Counted from the stretch's first letter, positions 8,008 to 17,099 are shown. The stretch is 64,000 nucleotides of DNA from Arthrobacter sp. PGP41 (GCF_002953935.1 NZ_CP026514.1:4154001-4218000), one strand, 5' to 3'. Numbers and translations are program-made. The notes: generated from the letters alone by a model not told the origin.

Positions 8008-9824
8008 GCAGCACCGCGGTCCGCAGCATGGCCCGCTCCCCCTTCGTGCTGGTGGTTGGCGTGGTCCTGACCTGGTTCATTGCGGCATTCCTGGTGTGGC
8101 CGAACATCAACGTCCTGATAGCCACTTTCTTCCCGGACGGCAGCTTCTCCGGGAGGGCGGCGGAAAAGCTCTTCTCGTCCCAGCGGGCCATGAAGGCGCT
8201 CGGCAACAGTTTCCTGCTGGCGGTGGCCCTGTCCGTCACGGTGAACCTGGTGGGCGTGTTCATTGTCCTGGTGACGCACTACTTCCGGATCCGCGGCTCC
8301 AGGATCCTGTTCCTCGGCTATGCATCCACCTTTATCTACGGCGGCATTGTCCTGGCCGCCGGGTACAAGTTCATTTACGGGGACAAGGGAATCGTCACCT
8401 CGCTGCTGGTGAAGGTGTTCCCCGGCATGGACCCCGGCTGGTTCTCTGGCTTCTTCGCAGTCCTGGTGGTAATGACATTCGCCACCACCACCAACCACAT
8501 GCTGTTCGTGGCCAACGCGCTGAAGGGCATCGACTACCAGACCATTGAAGCGGCCCGGAACCTGGGGGCCTCAACCTGGACCATCCTGCGCCGGATCGTG
8601 CTGCCCATGCTCAAGCCCACCCTGTTCGCAGTCACCATCCTGTCCTTCCTCACCGGGCTGGGCGCCCTGAGCGCTCCGCAGGTGCTGGGCGGGCGGGACT
8701 TCCAGACCGTCACCCCAATGATCCTGACCTTCACTAACAGCCCCACTTCCAGGGACCTGGCTGCGCTGCTGGCGGTGATCCTTGGGCTGGCCACGATCCT
8801 GATGCTCGCAGTGATGTCGCGGCTGGAGAAGGGCGGCACCTACTTCTCGGTGTCCAAGGTTTCCTCGGCCCTGCAGAAGCAGGACATCACCAACCCGGCG
8901 GCCAACGCGGCTGTCCACGCTGTTGCCTACCTGCTGTTCGCCGTCTACACGCTGCCGGTGGTGCTGATTGTCCTGTACTCGTTCGCCGACGGCGCTGCGA
9001 TTCAGACCGGCCAGCTTTCACTCGGCAGCCTGACGCTTGAGAACTACGTGCGGGTCCTCACCCAGCCGTCGGGGCTGCGGCCGTTCATCGTCAGCGTGGT
9101 CTATAGCGCCCTGGCAGCCATCATTGCCGTGGGCGGGCTGCTGTTTGTGGCCCGGCTGCTGCAGAAGTACAAAAACTGGGTGGCGTCGGTCTTCGAATAC
9201 CTGCTCCACATCCCCTGGATCCTGCCGTCCGCGCTACTGGCCCTTGGCCTCATCATCAGCTACGACCACCCCAATCCCCTGGTGGGCGGGGCGGTGCTCA
9301 CCGGCACCACCGTGATCCTGCTGATCGCTTTTGTCACGGTCAAAATCCCGTTCACGCTGCGGATGCTCAAAGCGTCCTTCGCATCGGTGAATTCCTCCCT
9401 GGAGGAAGCAGCGGCCATCATGGGCGCCAAGACGCTGTATGTCTTCCGGCGGATCCTCCTGCCGCTGGTGCTCCCGGCTGCCGCTGCCATCACGGCACTG
9501 AATTTCAACAGCCTGCTCGACGACTACGACACCGCCATCTTCCTGGCCCACCCCTTGGTCCAGCCGCTGGGCCTGGTGATCAAGGCGAACACGGACGGCG
9601 CGGAGGGCGTGGCCGGCGTCGCCAACACCTTTGTGTATACCGTGCTCCTGATGGTCATCACCGGGGTGACCATGTACCTGGTGTACGGCCGCTCCAGCCG
9701 GGGCGGGTCACGGAAGAAGCGGCTGCCGGCCCTTCCGCCCGCGTCCGCCGCGCCTGGCCCCGGCGTTCCCGGGACCACCGGGTCCGGGGAGGGCGCCCTG
9801 CAGCCGGCCGCTCCTGTTCGCTGA
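8004..9824 (+). CDS. ABC transporter permease, two permease domains fused in one chain
   Basis: A 606-residue inner-membrane protein with about twelve hydrophobic helices. Two copies of the EAA loop that docks on the ATPase are visible: EAARNLGASTWTILRRIVLP near residue 185 and EAAAIMGAKTLYVFRRILLP near residue 470. It is thus an in-line duplication of the MetI-type permease, as in FbpB-like iron and PhnU-like phosphonate permeases. The C-terminal 45 residues are Pro/Gly/Ala-rich and probably disordered. No phosphonate-degrading or siderophore genes are nearby to settle the substrate. Confidence 0.9.
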   Translation: MSSTAVRSMARSPFVLVVGVVLTWFIAAFLVWPNINVLIATFFPDGSFSGRAAEKLFSSQRAMKALGNSFLLAVALSVTVNLVGVFIVLVTHYFRIRGSRILFLGYASTFIYGGIVLAAGYKFIYGDKGIVTSLLVKVFPGMDPGWFSGFFAVLVVMTFATTTNHMLFVANALKGIDYQTIEAARNLGASTWTILRRIVLPMLKPTLFAVTILSFLTGLGALSAPQVLGGRDFQTVTPMILTFTNSPTSRDLAALLAVILGLATILMLAVMSRLEKGGTYFSVSKVSSALQKQDITNPAANAAVHAVAYLLFAVYTLPVVLIVLYSFADGAAIQTGQLSLGSLTLENYVRVLTQPSGLRPFIVSVVYSALAAIIAVGGLLFVARLLQKYKNWVASVFEYLLHIPWILPSALLALGLIISYDHPNPLVGGAVLTGTTVILLIAFVTVKIPFTLRMLKASFASVNSSLEEAAAIMGAKTLYVFRRILLPLVLPAAAAITALNFNSLLDDYDTAIFLAHPLVQPLGLVIKANTDGAEGVAGVANTFVYTVLLMVITGVTMYLVYGRSSRGGSRKKRLPALPPASAAPGPGVPGTTGSGEGALQPAAPVR

Positions 9825-10164
9825 TCAGCCGGCGGAACCGTTGACGCGGCGGCGCAGCTCGCCGAAGGCACAAAGTCCAACTACTACCGGACCCGCGCGG
9901 CCCTGGTGGAGGCGGTGCTGAACCGCATGGAGCAGCTCCACGGCCAGCTGCTCCAGGGCCTCGCTCCGTCGAGCCCGCCGGAAAACGTTGCGGAGCTTGC
10001 CGACCAGCTGGCCAGGCTGGTGCTGTCCCTCACCGGCCGCCCGGGCCCGGGACGTGGCGGACTACGGCGACGGCTTGATGCTCCACCTGCTCACGGTCCG
10101 GCGGGACGGGCAGCCAGCTGCTGCAGCCATCGCCGCAGCAGTCCGGCGGCTGCTTGCGCCCTGA
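9825..10164 (+). pseudogene. Remnant of a TetR family regulator
   Basis: Directly after the permease stop, the frame reads AQLAEGTKSNYYRTRAALVE, the second half of a TetR helix-turn-helix, then continues as ligand-domain-like sequence to about 10045. There the reading shifts by +1 and the next frame gives RARDVADYGDGLMLHLL... ending RRLLAP and TGA at 10162, a typical TetR C-terminus. The first 35 or so residues of the DNA-binding domain and any start codon are missing. The gene therefore has both an N-terminal deletion and a frameshift. An assembly error could explain the shift but not the missing start. It may once have controlled the adjacent importer. Confidence 0.65.
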
Positions 10165-10327
10165 GCGCGCCTTCCGCTGGCGCGTGTCCAGCCGGCCCGG
10201 CAGCACCAGGAAGAAGAGCGGAACGAAGGCACCCACGACGTCCTCCAGGATCCTACGCCCGGCACGCGTCGCGAGATCGGAACAGCCGGGCAATACCCCC
10301 GAAACAGCGCCGCGCCATCCTTGGACC

Positions 10328-11167
10328 ATGAAGCCCAGCGCAAGGACCACTCCCGAGGCTGAACTGAGTTGCGAGGTCTGCGGCCTGATGCCGGAACCGA
10401 CCCGGACGCGGCTGACCCTGGCCAACGTGGCGGTGATGCTTCCCATTGAGCTCCTGGTCCACGCGCTGGTGGTGGGCACCGAACTTTCCTACCTGGCCAA
10501 GGTCATGGTGTTGACTGTCACTGCCACTGTCCTTGTCATCTGGGTGGCGGAGCCCTCCGCGGCCCGGGTGCTCCGTAGCTGGCTGCATGCTCCGGCCCTG
10601 CGGCACCGGCGGCGGCTGGCTGTGGCGCCGGCGCTGTGGCGGGCGCGCACCGTCCTCCGGGATGAGCCGGGAGCGCTGCAGAAGGTGACCAAGGCCCTGG
10701 CCCGCCTGGACACGAACATCCTGAGCATCCACGTGCATCCGGTGGCCGGCGGAGTGCTGGACGAGTTTGTGCTGTCCACGCCCGGTGATGTGGATGAACA
10801 CCAGCTGCTCGAGGCGCTGCAGCAGGCCGGCGGCACCCGGTCCCGCGCCTGGCCCACAACAGCCCTGGCCATGGCGGACGGGCAGACGAAGGCGCTCAGC
10901 CTCGCGGCACGGATCGCGGACGCGCCGGATGAGCTGCCGCTTGCCGTGGCGGAGCTGTTGCGGGCACGGATCCTTTCTCCGGCGGAGGCGCGCCTGGAAA
11001 GGCACGACGCCGGCACGCGGATCAAAATTCCCACGGCCTGGCACGGTCCCATCACCTTTGCGCGGCCCGGGGAGCCGTTCACCCCGGCGGAATCGGCCCG
11101 CGCCCACAGGCTGGCGGAGCTGGCCGAAATCCTGGCCCACCGTCCGGCCCCGGGTCTCCCCAACTAG
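10328..11167 (+). CDS. ACT-domain membrane protein
   Basis: A 279-residue protein. Residues about 30-75 form hydrophobic helices (ANVAVMLPIELLVHALVVG and VLTVTATVLVIWVA). An ACT-like regulatory fold follows from about 105 (TVLRDEPGALQKVTKALARLDTNILSIHVHPVAGG), the amino-acid-binding module of metabolic enzymes. No catalytic domain is attached. It may sense amino acids at the membrane; the role is unknown. The start ATG 10328 lacks a clear ribosome-binding site. The last two codons and the stop (CCC AAC TAG) lie inside a repeated inverted-repeat element. Confidence 0.7.
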   Translation: MKPSARTTPEAELSCEVCGLMPEPTRTRLTLANVAVMLPIELLVHALVVGTELSYLAKVMVLTVTATVLVIWVAEPSAARVLRSWLHAPALRHRRRLAVAPALWRARTVLRDEPGALQKVTKALARLDTNILSIHVHPVAGGVLDEFVLSTPGDVDEHQLLEALQQAGGTRSRAWPTTALAMADGQTKALSLAARIADAPDELPLAVAELLRARILSPAEARLERHDAGTRIKIPTAWHGPITFARPGEPFTPAESARAHRLAELAEILAHRPAPGLPN

Positions 11168-11224
11168 GTAGCGCTAAGTGTCGTTATAGGGCCCCAAAAC
11201 GACACTTGGCGCTACCTAGTTGGG
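11159..11224. repeat. Long inverted-repeat element, copy 1
   Basis: Arms 11159-11185 and 11198-11224 are 27 bases each, with one mismatch that still allows a G-U pair in RNA, around a 12-base loop. The left arm begins CCCAACTAGGTAGCGCTAAG. The element lies between two convergent genes and supplies the stop TAG of the ACT-domain gene. A second copy with perfect 29-base arms is at 22043-22108. It could act as a bidirectional transcript end or be a small mobile repeat. Confidence 0.85.
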
Positions 11225-12145
11225 CTACATCCGAATGATCAGGGCGGACGGGTCCATGGTCATCAGGACGTGCTTGCCCTGCCCTTCGTGGTCGCCGTCC
11301 AGCTGGTAGTCGTCGTTGTGCTCCAGGGTGATCTCCACGGTCTTGCCCTGGTAGTACTCCACCGCGGTGTCCTTGCCCCGGCCCTTGCCGATCATCCCCG
11401 CAACCACGGACAGCCATCCCAGCTTTCCGTGGTGCGGGGCCAGCACGGCCACATCGAGCAGGCCGTCGTCCATCTTGGCCTCGGGAAAGATCTCCAGGCC
11501 GCCCTGGACCTTGCCGCAGTTGCCCACCATGACGCTACGGACGCCGCGGTGCACGGCAGTCTTGCCGTCAATCACAATGGTGGCCTTCACCGGTTTGCCC
11601 GGGAGGTTGCGGATGCCGGCGTCCACGTAGGCCAGCCAGCCCACCTTGTCCTTCAGCTCCTCGTTGGTGTCGGCCATGATGGTGGCGTCGTATCCCACCC
11701 CGGCCATGACCAGGAACAGCTGCTCCTTGTCCGGGTCGCTGCGGCGGGCCCGGACGACGTCGATCTTCCGTTCGGTTCCGATCAGGGCGCCGGCCATGGC
11801 GCCGTCGTAGTCGGTGACGTCCATGCCAAGGTTGCGGGCCAGGAGGTTTCCCGTGCCGAGCGGGAGCAGGCCCATCGGGACGTCGCCACCGGAGAGGACC
11901 TCGGCAACGCACCGCACGGTCCCGTCGCCGCCGGCCGCGATGACTATGTCCGCACCCTGGGCGAGTGCTTCCTTGGCCTGGCCGACGCCGGGATCCTCCT
12001 TGGTGGTTTCGAACCAAAGCGGCTCGCCCCAGCCGTTTTCCACACAGTGCTTGGCCACCAGGCCGCGCACGTCGATGTCCACGGGCTTGGCTGGATTGAC
12101 GATGATTGCGGCGCGCTGGAGTGAAGTGGAGCTGTTGGCAGTCAT
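11225..12145 (-). CDS. Diacylglycerol kinase family lipid kinase (YegS/DgkB-like)
   Basis: A 306-residue lipid kinase. The nucleotide-binding GGDGT motif is at residues 72-76 and the conserved LPLGTGNLLARNLG follows at about 95. Family members phosphorylate diacylglycerol, sphingoid bases or related lipids using ATP; DgkB recycles diacylglycerol in Gram-positives. The exact substrate here is not determined. The start is ATG 12145. The gene stops immediately beside the inverted-repeat element, whose own TAG lies in frame two codons further on. Confidence 0.88.
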   Translation of the reverse strand: MTANSSTSLQRAAIIVNPAKPVDIDVRGLVAKHCVENGWGEPLWFETTKEDPGVGQAKEALAQGADIVIAAGGDGTVRCVAEVLSGGDVPMGLLPLGTGNLLARNLGMDVTDYDGAMAGALIGTERKIDVVRARRSDPDKEQLFLVMAGVGYDATIMADTNEELKDKVGWLAYVDAGIRNLPGKPVKATIVIDGKTAVHRGVRSVMVGNCGKVQGGLEIFPEAKMDDGLLDVAVLAPHHGKLGWLSVVAGMIGKGRGKDTAVEYYQGKTVEITLEHNDDYQLDGDHEGQGKHVLMTMDPSALIIRM

Positions 12146-12238
12146 GGCGTCCTTCGGTGGCGAATGGAAAGGCTACTTCTGGAAGAAGACTAGCCTGCCC
12201 CGCGAAGGGTTCGAAGCAGGCAGGCGGCAGGCCGGAAG

Positions 12239-13612
12239 CTACAGCGCCTTGACCGCCCCGAGCACCTGCGCCAGTGAGTCCTTTGCGTCGCCGAACAGCA
12301 GGGACGTCTGGGGCTCGTAGAGCAGGTCATTCTCGATCCCGGCGAAACCCGGCCGCATGGACCGCTTGAGGAAAATCACCTGCCGGGCGTCGGCCACTTC
12401 CAGGATGGGCATGCCGTAAATGGGCGAGCCCTGTGACGTCTTGGCCGCAGGGTTCACCACGTCGTTTGCACCCACCACCAGGGCAACATCCGCGGTTTTG
12501 AACTGCGGGTTGATCTCGCCCATTTCCTTCAGCGACTCGTACGGCACGTTCGCCTCGGCCAGGAGCACGTTCATATGACCGGGCATCCGGCCCGCCACGG
12601 GGTGGATGGCGAAATCCACCTCGATGCCCCGCCCCTCAAGGGCCAGCGCCAGTTCGGCAGCCGTGTGCTGGCCCTGCGCAACCGCCAGGCCATAGCCCGG
12701 AACAATGATCACACGCTGCGCGTAGCCCAGGAGCACCGCCACGTCCTCCGCGCTGGAGGACCGCACGGGACGCTCGCTCACGGCGGTGGATCCCGCCGTC
12801 GAACCTCCCCGGAAGGCGCCGAACAGGATACCGGCCACGCTCCGGCCCATGGCAGCCGCCATGGCCCGGGTAAGGATGGTACCGGAGGCGCCCACCAGCG
12901 TGCCGGCAACCACCAGGAGCACGTTCCCCAGCACCACGCCGGAGGCGGCGACGGCCAGGCCGGTGAACGCGTTGAGCAGCGAGATGACGATCGGGACGTC
13001 GGCCCCGCCCACGGGCAGCACCAGCAGGATGCCGGCGGCCAGGCCCAGGACCAGCAGCAGCGACGCGAGCGGCAGGGAACCGGTGAAAACGACGGCGGCG
13101 GCGGCCGCAACGGCGGCAAGCAGCACCGCGGCCATCACCACAGGCAGCCCGGGGAACACCACCGGCCGCGTTGTCATGAGTTCCTGCAGCTTCGCGAACG
13201 TGACCCCCGAGCCTGCGAAGGACACAGCGCCCACCAGGAGCGTGAAGACAATCGCCAGCCGCATCCAGGGGTCGCCGGCATGGCTGAGTTCAAGGAGCGC
13301 CACCAGCGCCGCCGCCCCGCCGCCCACGCCGTTGAACAGCGCCACGAGCTGCGGCATCTGGGTCATTTTGACCCGCCGCGCCACAGGGGCCGCAACCGCC
13401 GACCCCACGGCTATGGCCGCCAGGATCCAGGGAATGTTTTCCAGCCGTGCGGACAGGAACACGGTGACGACGGCGATCAGCGCTCCCAGAGCGCCAACCA
13501 GATTGCCCCGTCGGGCCGTCCGCGGGGAGCTGAGCCCGCGCAGCGCCAGGATAAAGAAGACGGCGGCAATGAGGTACAGGAGCGAGGTCCATACGGGATC
13601 GAGGAAGCTCAT
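12239..13612 (-). CDS. pntB: NAD(P) transhydrogenase subunit beta
   Basis: This 457-residue membrane subunit holds about nine N-terminal transmembrane helices (domain II) and the C-terminal NADP(H)-binding domain III, seen as IVPGYGLAVAQGQH and later VVGANDVVNPAA. With PntA it couples hydride transfer between NADH and NADP+ to proton movement, supplying NADPH. I chose ATG 13612 (MSFLDPVW): it overlaps the upstream stop in ATGA and gives the family length. The open frame runs further upstream but only over the neighbouring gene. Confidence 0.95.
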   Translation of the reverse strand: MSFLDPVWTSLLYLIAAVFFILALRGLSSPRTARRGNLVGALGALIAVVTVFLSARLENIPWILAAIAVGSAVAAPVARRVKMTQMPQLVALFNGVGGGAAALVALLELSHAGDPWMRLAIVFTLLVGAVSFAGSGVTFAKLQELMTTRPVVFPGLPVVMAAVLLAAVAAAAAVVFTGSLPLASLLLVLGLAAGILLVLPVGGADVPIVISLLNAFTGLAVAASGVVLGNVLLVVAGTLVGASGTILTRAMAAAMGRSVAGILFGAFRGGSTAGSTAVSERPVRSSSAEDVAVLLGYAQRVIIVPGYGLAVAQGQHTAAELALALEGRGIEVDFAIHPVAGRMPGHMNVLLAEANVPYESLKEMGEINPQFKTADVALVVGANDVVNPAAKTSQGSPIYGMPILEVADARQVIFLKRSMRPGFAGIENDLLYEPQTSLLFGDAKDSLAQVLGAVKAL

Positions 13613-13929
13613 CTGCCGTCCGCCTTCCCCGTTGCCTCTTTCGTGCTGACCTGTTTCTTTGCATGGAACATGTGCAGCATCCGGTCGGTCACCACGAAGC
13701 CGCCGACGAGGTTGGCGGTGGCAAGGACGACGGCGAGGAGGGCCACTGCGAGCACCCACGGGTCCGCTGCCTGGCCGGCCACAATGATGGCGCCCACCAG
13801 GATGATCCCGTGGATGGCGTTGGCGCCGGACATCAGGGGCGTGTGCAGGGTGCTGGAGACCTTCGAAACCACCTCGAAGCCCACGAACACCGCCAGCACC
13901 GTGATGGTCAGCAGGCTGATCCCGTCCAT
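13609..13929 (-). CDS. pntA2: NAD(P) transhydrogenase subunit alpha, membrane part
   Basis: A 106-residue protein with three or four hydrophobic helices (LLTITVLAVFVGFEVVSKV, HGIILVGAIIVAGQA, LAVALLAVVLATANLVGGF). It corresponds to the C-terminal membrane part of E. coli PntA, encoded as a separate gene as in many actinobacteria and alphaproteobacteria. It ends in a charged tail. It overlaps pntB by four bases and touches pntA1 by one base, so the three are translated as one operon. Confidence 0.92.
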   Translation of the reverse strand: MDGISLLTITVLAVFVGFEVVSKVSSTLHTPLMSGANAIHGIILVGAIIVAGQAADPWVLAVALLAVVLATANLVGGFVVTDRMLHMFHAKKQVSTKEATGKADGR

Positions 13930-15098
13930 CAGAGCACCCCTTCCCGCCGGCTGCCGGCCCGCTCCGCCAGCAGTTCCGCCGTCGGCCGGTGCCGCACTTC
14001 GCCGTCATGCGTCAGGCAGGCGCCCGCCAGCACCTCGTCCCCGAAGTCGGGGATCAGGGCGCCGTCCCGGACCATGAGCGCAAGCAGGTTGGCAACGTTC
14101 TTGGCGTAGAGGCGGGAAGCGTCCGAGGCCATGGCCGAGGGGGCATCCTTCAGTCCCACCAGCGTGACGAAGCCGGAACCGTCCGCCGTAGGCACCGAGA
14201 CGTCCTGGCCGGGAACCACGGCTTCCACGTTGCCGCCGGACTCTGCGGCGAGGTCGACGACGACGGAACCGGCCCGCATGCCCTGTACCATCTCGGTGGT
14301 GACCAGGAGGGGTGCGCGCCTGCCGGGGACGGCCGCCGTCGTAATCAGCACGTCCGCCTGGGCCACGTGCGGAGCGAGCAGCTGGCGCTGCCGGGTGCCG
14401 GCGTCGGAACTGAGCTGGCGCGCGTAGCCGCCCGCAGCCTCGGCCGCTTCAACGTCCAGCCGGACGAAGGTGCCGCCCATGGATGCCACCTCGTCCGCGG
14501 AGGCCGGGCGGATGTCGTTGGCGAAGACGCGCGCACCCAGGCGTTTTGCGGTGCCGATGGCCTGGAGGCCGGCCACGCCCGCGCCGAGCACCAGGACACG
14601 GGCGGGCGGAACGGTCCCTGCGGCGGTCATGTACAGCGGAAAAAACCTGGGCAGCCGGATGGCCGCTTCCAGGACGCACCGGTAGCCGGCCACCAGCGCC
14701 TGGGAGCTGAGGGCGTCCATGGATTGGGCCCGGGAGATGCGGGGCACCAATTCCAGGGCAAAGGCGGTCACCCCGGCGTCGGCGAGCGCTTCAACCGTTG
14801 GGAGTTCGGACGACGGTGATGCGAGGCCTACCGTGACGGCTCCCCTTTTCAGGGAGCGGGCGGTTTCCGGGTCCAGGGGCCGGACGTGGGCCAGGACGTC
14901 CAGTTGAGCCAGGTCGAGTTCACGGACGAGGCGCACGCCGGCCTGGGTGTATGCCAGGTCGGGATACCCTGCCGCCGCACCGGCATCTTCCTCCAGGAGT
15001 ACCTCGACGCCGAGCGCCGCCAGTTGCTTCACCGTTTCCGGTGTGGCTGCCACACGCCGTTCACCCTCCCGGCGTTCCCGCGGTATGCCTATTTTCAC
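13929..15098 (-). CDS. pntA: NAD(P) transhydrogenase subunit alpha, NAD-binding part
   Basis: A 389-residue soluble subunit (domain I) that binds NAD(H). It opens with MKIGIPRERREGERRVAATP, the alanine-dehydrogenase/PntA N-terminal signature, and has the nucleotide-binding VLVLGAGVAGLQAIGTAKRLGA near residue 170. It transfers hydride to domain III of PntB. The start is GTG 15098 with GGGGAG seven bases ahead. It is the first gene of pntA-pntA2-pntB; the 172-base gap upstream probably holds the promoter. Confidence 0.94.
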   Translation of the reverse strand: MKIGIPRERREGERRVAATPETVKQLAALGVEVLLEEDAGAAAGYPDLAYTQAGVRLVRELDLAQLDVLAHVRPLDPETARSLKRGAVTVGLASPSSELPTVEALADAGVTAFALELVPRISRAQSMDALSSQALVAGYRCVLEAAIRLPRFFPLYMTAAGTVPPARVLVLGAGVAGLQAIGTAKRLGARVFANDIRPASADEVASMGGTFVRLDVEAAEAAGGYARQLSSDAGTRQRQLLAPHVAQADVLITTAAVPGRRAPLLVTTEMVQGMRAGSVVVDLAAESGGNVEAVVPGQDVSVPTADGSGFVTLVGLKDAPSAMASDASRLYAKNVANLLALMVRDGALIPDFGDEVLAGACLTHDGEVRHRPTAELLAERAGSRREGVL

Positions 15099-15270
15099 CC
15101 GCCGACTCCCCTCGCTGCAGTAGCTCGCGGCAGGGCCTCACGGTGGCGCCCGACCGGCTGACCGGCGGGAACGTCGCGGAGCGGCTCTGCTGCACGTAGT
15201 TGGCTAGAGTCTATGGCCCGCACCGCTGCCGCGGGAGTGGGGCGGCGTGCTTGGGTGGCAAACAGTTACC

Positions 15271-16041
15271 TTAAGCCCGGTGCCCGCCGAAATCGATGGC
15301 GATCGACTTTGCCGTTTCCTGCAGCTGGGGGATTACGGTCTCTTCGAGGACTTCGGCGGAAGCCCTGTGGGTCTGCAGCGATACGTTCGCGGCCGCGACG
15401 AGGTCCTTTCCCCGCCACACCGGCACGGCGACGCCGCGCAGGCCCTCCTCGAGTTCTTCCGACACCATCGACCAGCCCTTTTTCCGGGCCGATTCCACTT
15501 CGGCGCGGAGCTCCTCAGGGCTTCCCACCGTCCGCCCGGTAAAACGCTGCAACTGGACCTGCTGCAGGTAGGAGTCCAGTTCGGGTTCCGGCAACCCCCC
15601 AAGGAGCACGCGGCCCATGGACGTTGCCCACGCCGGAAACCTCGTGCCGACGGTGATCGAGACGCTGAGCAGCCGAGGGGACGGGACACATACGACGTAG
15701 ACCACGTCAGCACCCTCAAGGATGCACAGGGCTGTTGTTTCGTTGAGGTTCGCGGCCAGGGCTTTGAGGTGGGGTTCTGCGATCCTGGGCAGGTCGAGTC
15801 CCGCCAGGAAAGACCTGCCGATGTTCAGGGAGCGGGCGGTCAACTCGAAATGGGGGCCTTCCGCACGGATGTAACCGAGGTCGGCAAGCGTCAGGAGGAA
15901 ACGTCGTGCAGACGCACGGGTCATATCCGTCCGGGCCGCTACCTGGGAAACCGTCAACCGTGGAGCCTCCGGGGTGAAGGCCAGCAGTACGTCGAAAGCC
16001 TTCTCAACCGACTTTACAAAGTAGGCCGCCTGCTCCTCCAT
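15271..16041 (-). CDS. IclR family regulator (Pca/Pob-type), left module
   Basis: A 256-residue IclR regulator. The winged helix-turn-helix is TVSQVAARTDMTRASARRFLLTLADLGYI (residues about 30-58). The ligand domain carries ISITVGTRFPAWATSMGRVLL, the hallmark of the PcaR/PobR subgroup that senses aromatic acids or beta-ketoadipate. It sits immediately downstream of a shikimate-dehydrogenase-family gene on the same strand, and probably controls the divergent dehydrogenase and MHS transporter genes. The inducer is not known. Confidence 0.88.
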   Translation of the reverse strand: MEEQAAYFVKSVEKAFDVLLAFTPEAPRLTVSQVAARTDMTRASARRFLLTLADLGYIRAEGPHFELTARSLNIGRSFLAGLDLPRIAEPHLKALAANLNETTALCILEGADVVYVVCVPSPRLLSVSITVGTRFPAWATSMGRVLLGGLPEPELDSYLQQVQLQRFTGRTVGSPEELRAEVESARKKGWSMVSEELEEGLRGVAVPVWRGKDLVAAANVSLQTHRASAEVLEETVIPQLQETAKSIAIDFGGHRA

Positions 16042-16162
16042 GAACAGTGGTGTTCCTCTCCGGACGCTCTGGGCTGGCCCACATGGGCGCGCCGGGTGCC
16101 AGCGCCTTTTCGATCATATAGTGACCGGCCCCAGGGGACAGTCCGGCGATCGCATTCACATG

Positions 16163-16999
16163 TCAGTGACTTGCCTTCAGGAGCTTGAGCTCTTCCTGCA
16201 ACAGGTCTGGGGCCTGTGCCTGCAGCCCCAGGATGGACACCATGGCGACGGCCTGCTCACGAAGATGGTCCCAGCCGTCGATGCACGAAGCCCCGAGCTC
16301 TTCAGCCCGGACAATGCTGGCGGTGGCATGGCTCGCGTACACAAAGTCGTAAACCAGGGCGTCCCGGGCCAGCGGCCCGTTACCCCAGACCGCTTCGTCG
16401 GCGGGGCTCTTTCCGATGGGAGTCGCATTGACAACCAAAGTGGCCCCGGCAGCCAGGTCCTGTGCTTCCTGCCAGGCCACACTCTCGGCGGCGATACCGA
16501 GGCCCCGGGCAAGGCCCAGCAGGTCTGCGGCGGCACGGGCGTCCCTGTCCGCGATAGTGACCCGGCCCACCTGCCCCTTGAGGGCGATCAGGGCCGCCCT
16601 GGCCGCACCGCCCGCCCCCATCATCAGGGCATGGCGCTGGTATCCATCGCCGAGCAGCGCGCCCGCGGCGATAATGTCCGTGTTATGACCGGACAGCGTG
16701 CTGCCCTGCCTGACCAGCAGGTTGCAGGCTCCGCCCAGCCGGACCGCTTCTGTTGCCGTGTCGGCCGCGCGGGCCGCCCACTGCTTGTGGGGCATGGTCA
16801 CGTTGGCCGCGACCACGTCCGGCATGAGGAGCCGGGCGCGGACGGCAGCCATGTCCGCATCCTGCCCCACGTCCCAAGCGTCATAGGTCCAGGGGCTGCC
16901 GAGCTGGTCCAGCACAGGATTCCAGAGTGCAGGGGACATCGCCTCAGAGGCCGCGGAGCCGATCAGGAACAGGCGGGAAGCTGCTGCAGGGTCTGCCAT
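16163..16999 (-). CDS. Shikimate dehydrogenase family protein, left module
   Basis: A 278-residue AroE-family enzyme. The catalytic lysine is in NVTMPHKQW, the catalytic aspartate in GHNTDIIAAG, and the Rossmann glycine loop is GAGGAARAAL. The strand-2 end reads TIADRDARA; an acidic residue there is usually linked to NAD rather than NADP use. Where most AroE proteins have GAVNT, this one has GACNLL, so substrate preference may differ. ATG 16999 was chosen because AAAGG lies seven bases ahead; earlier frame positions lack this. Together with the neighbouring transporter it suggests uptake and oxidation of shikimate, quinate or a related compound. Confidence 0.82.
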   Translation of the reverse strand: MADPAAASRLFLIGSAASEAMSPALWNPVLDQLGSPWTYDAWDVGQDADMAAVRARLLMPDVVAANVTMPHKQWAARAADTATEAVRLGGACNLLVRQGSTLSGHNTDIIAAGALLGDGYQRHALMMGAGGAARAALIALKGQVGRVTIADRDARAAADLLGLARGLGIAAESVAWQEAQDLAAGATLVVNATPIGKSPADEAVWGNGPLARDALVYDFVYASHATASIVRAEELGASCIDGWDHLREQAVAMVSILGLQAQAPDLLQEELKLLKASH

Positions 17000-17099
17000 A
17001 TTCTGCCTTTCGGAAAGGACGGACAGCTCTCGCTGAGTGCCTTGGGGAAACGGCGTTGTGATACGCCTCACCACCTAGTATGCTCGTTCTAAACGCATT

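Noticed and set aside
10170..10290. Minus-strand hydrophobic stretch (EDVVGAFVPLFFLVLPGR) as a gene remnant
   Set aside because: It is short, has no start or neighbouring homology, and could be chance; it lies next to the TetR remnant, so a decayed gene is possible but not supportable.
12575..14077. A 500-codon open frame antisense to pntB and pntA2
   Set aside because: It opposes three clear transhydrogenase genes; no domain or ribosome-binding site.
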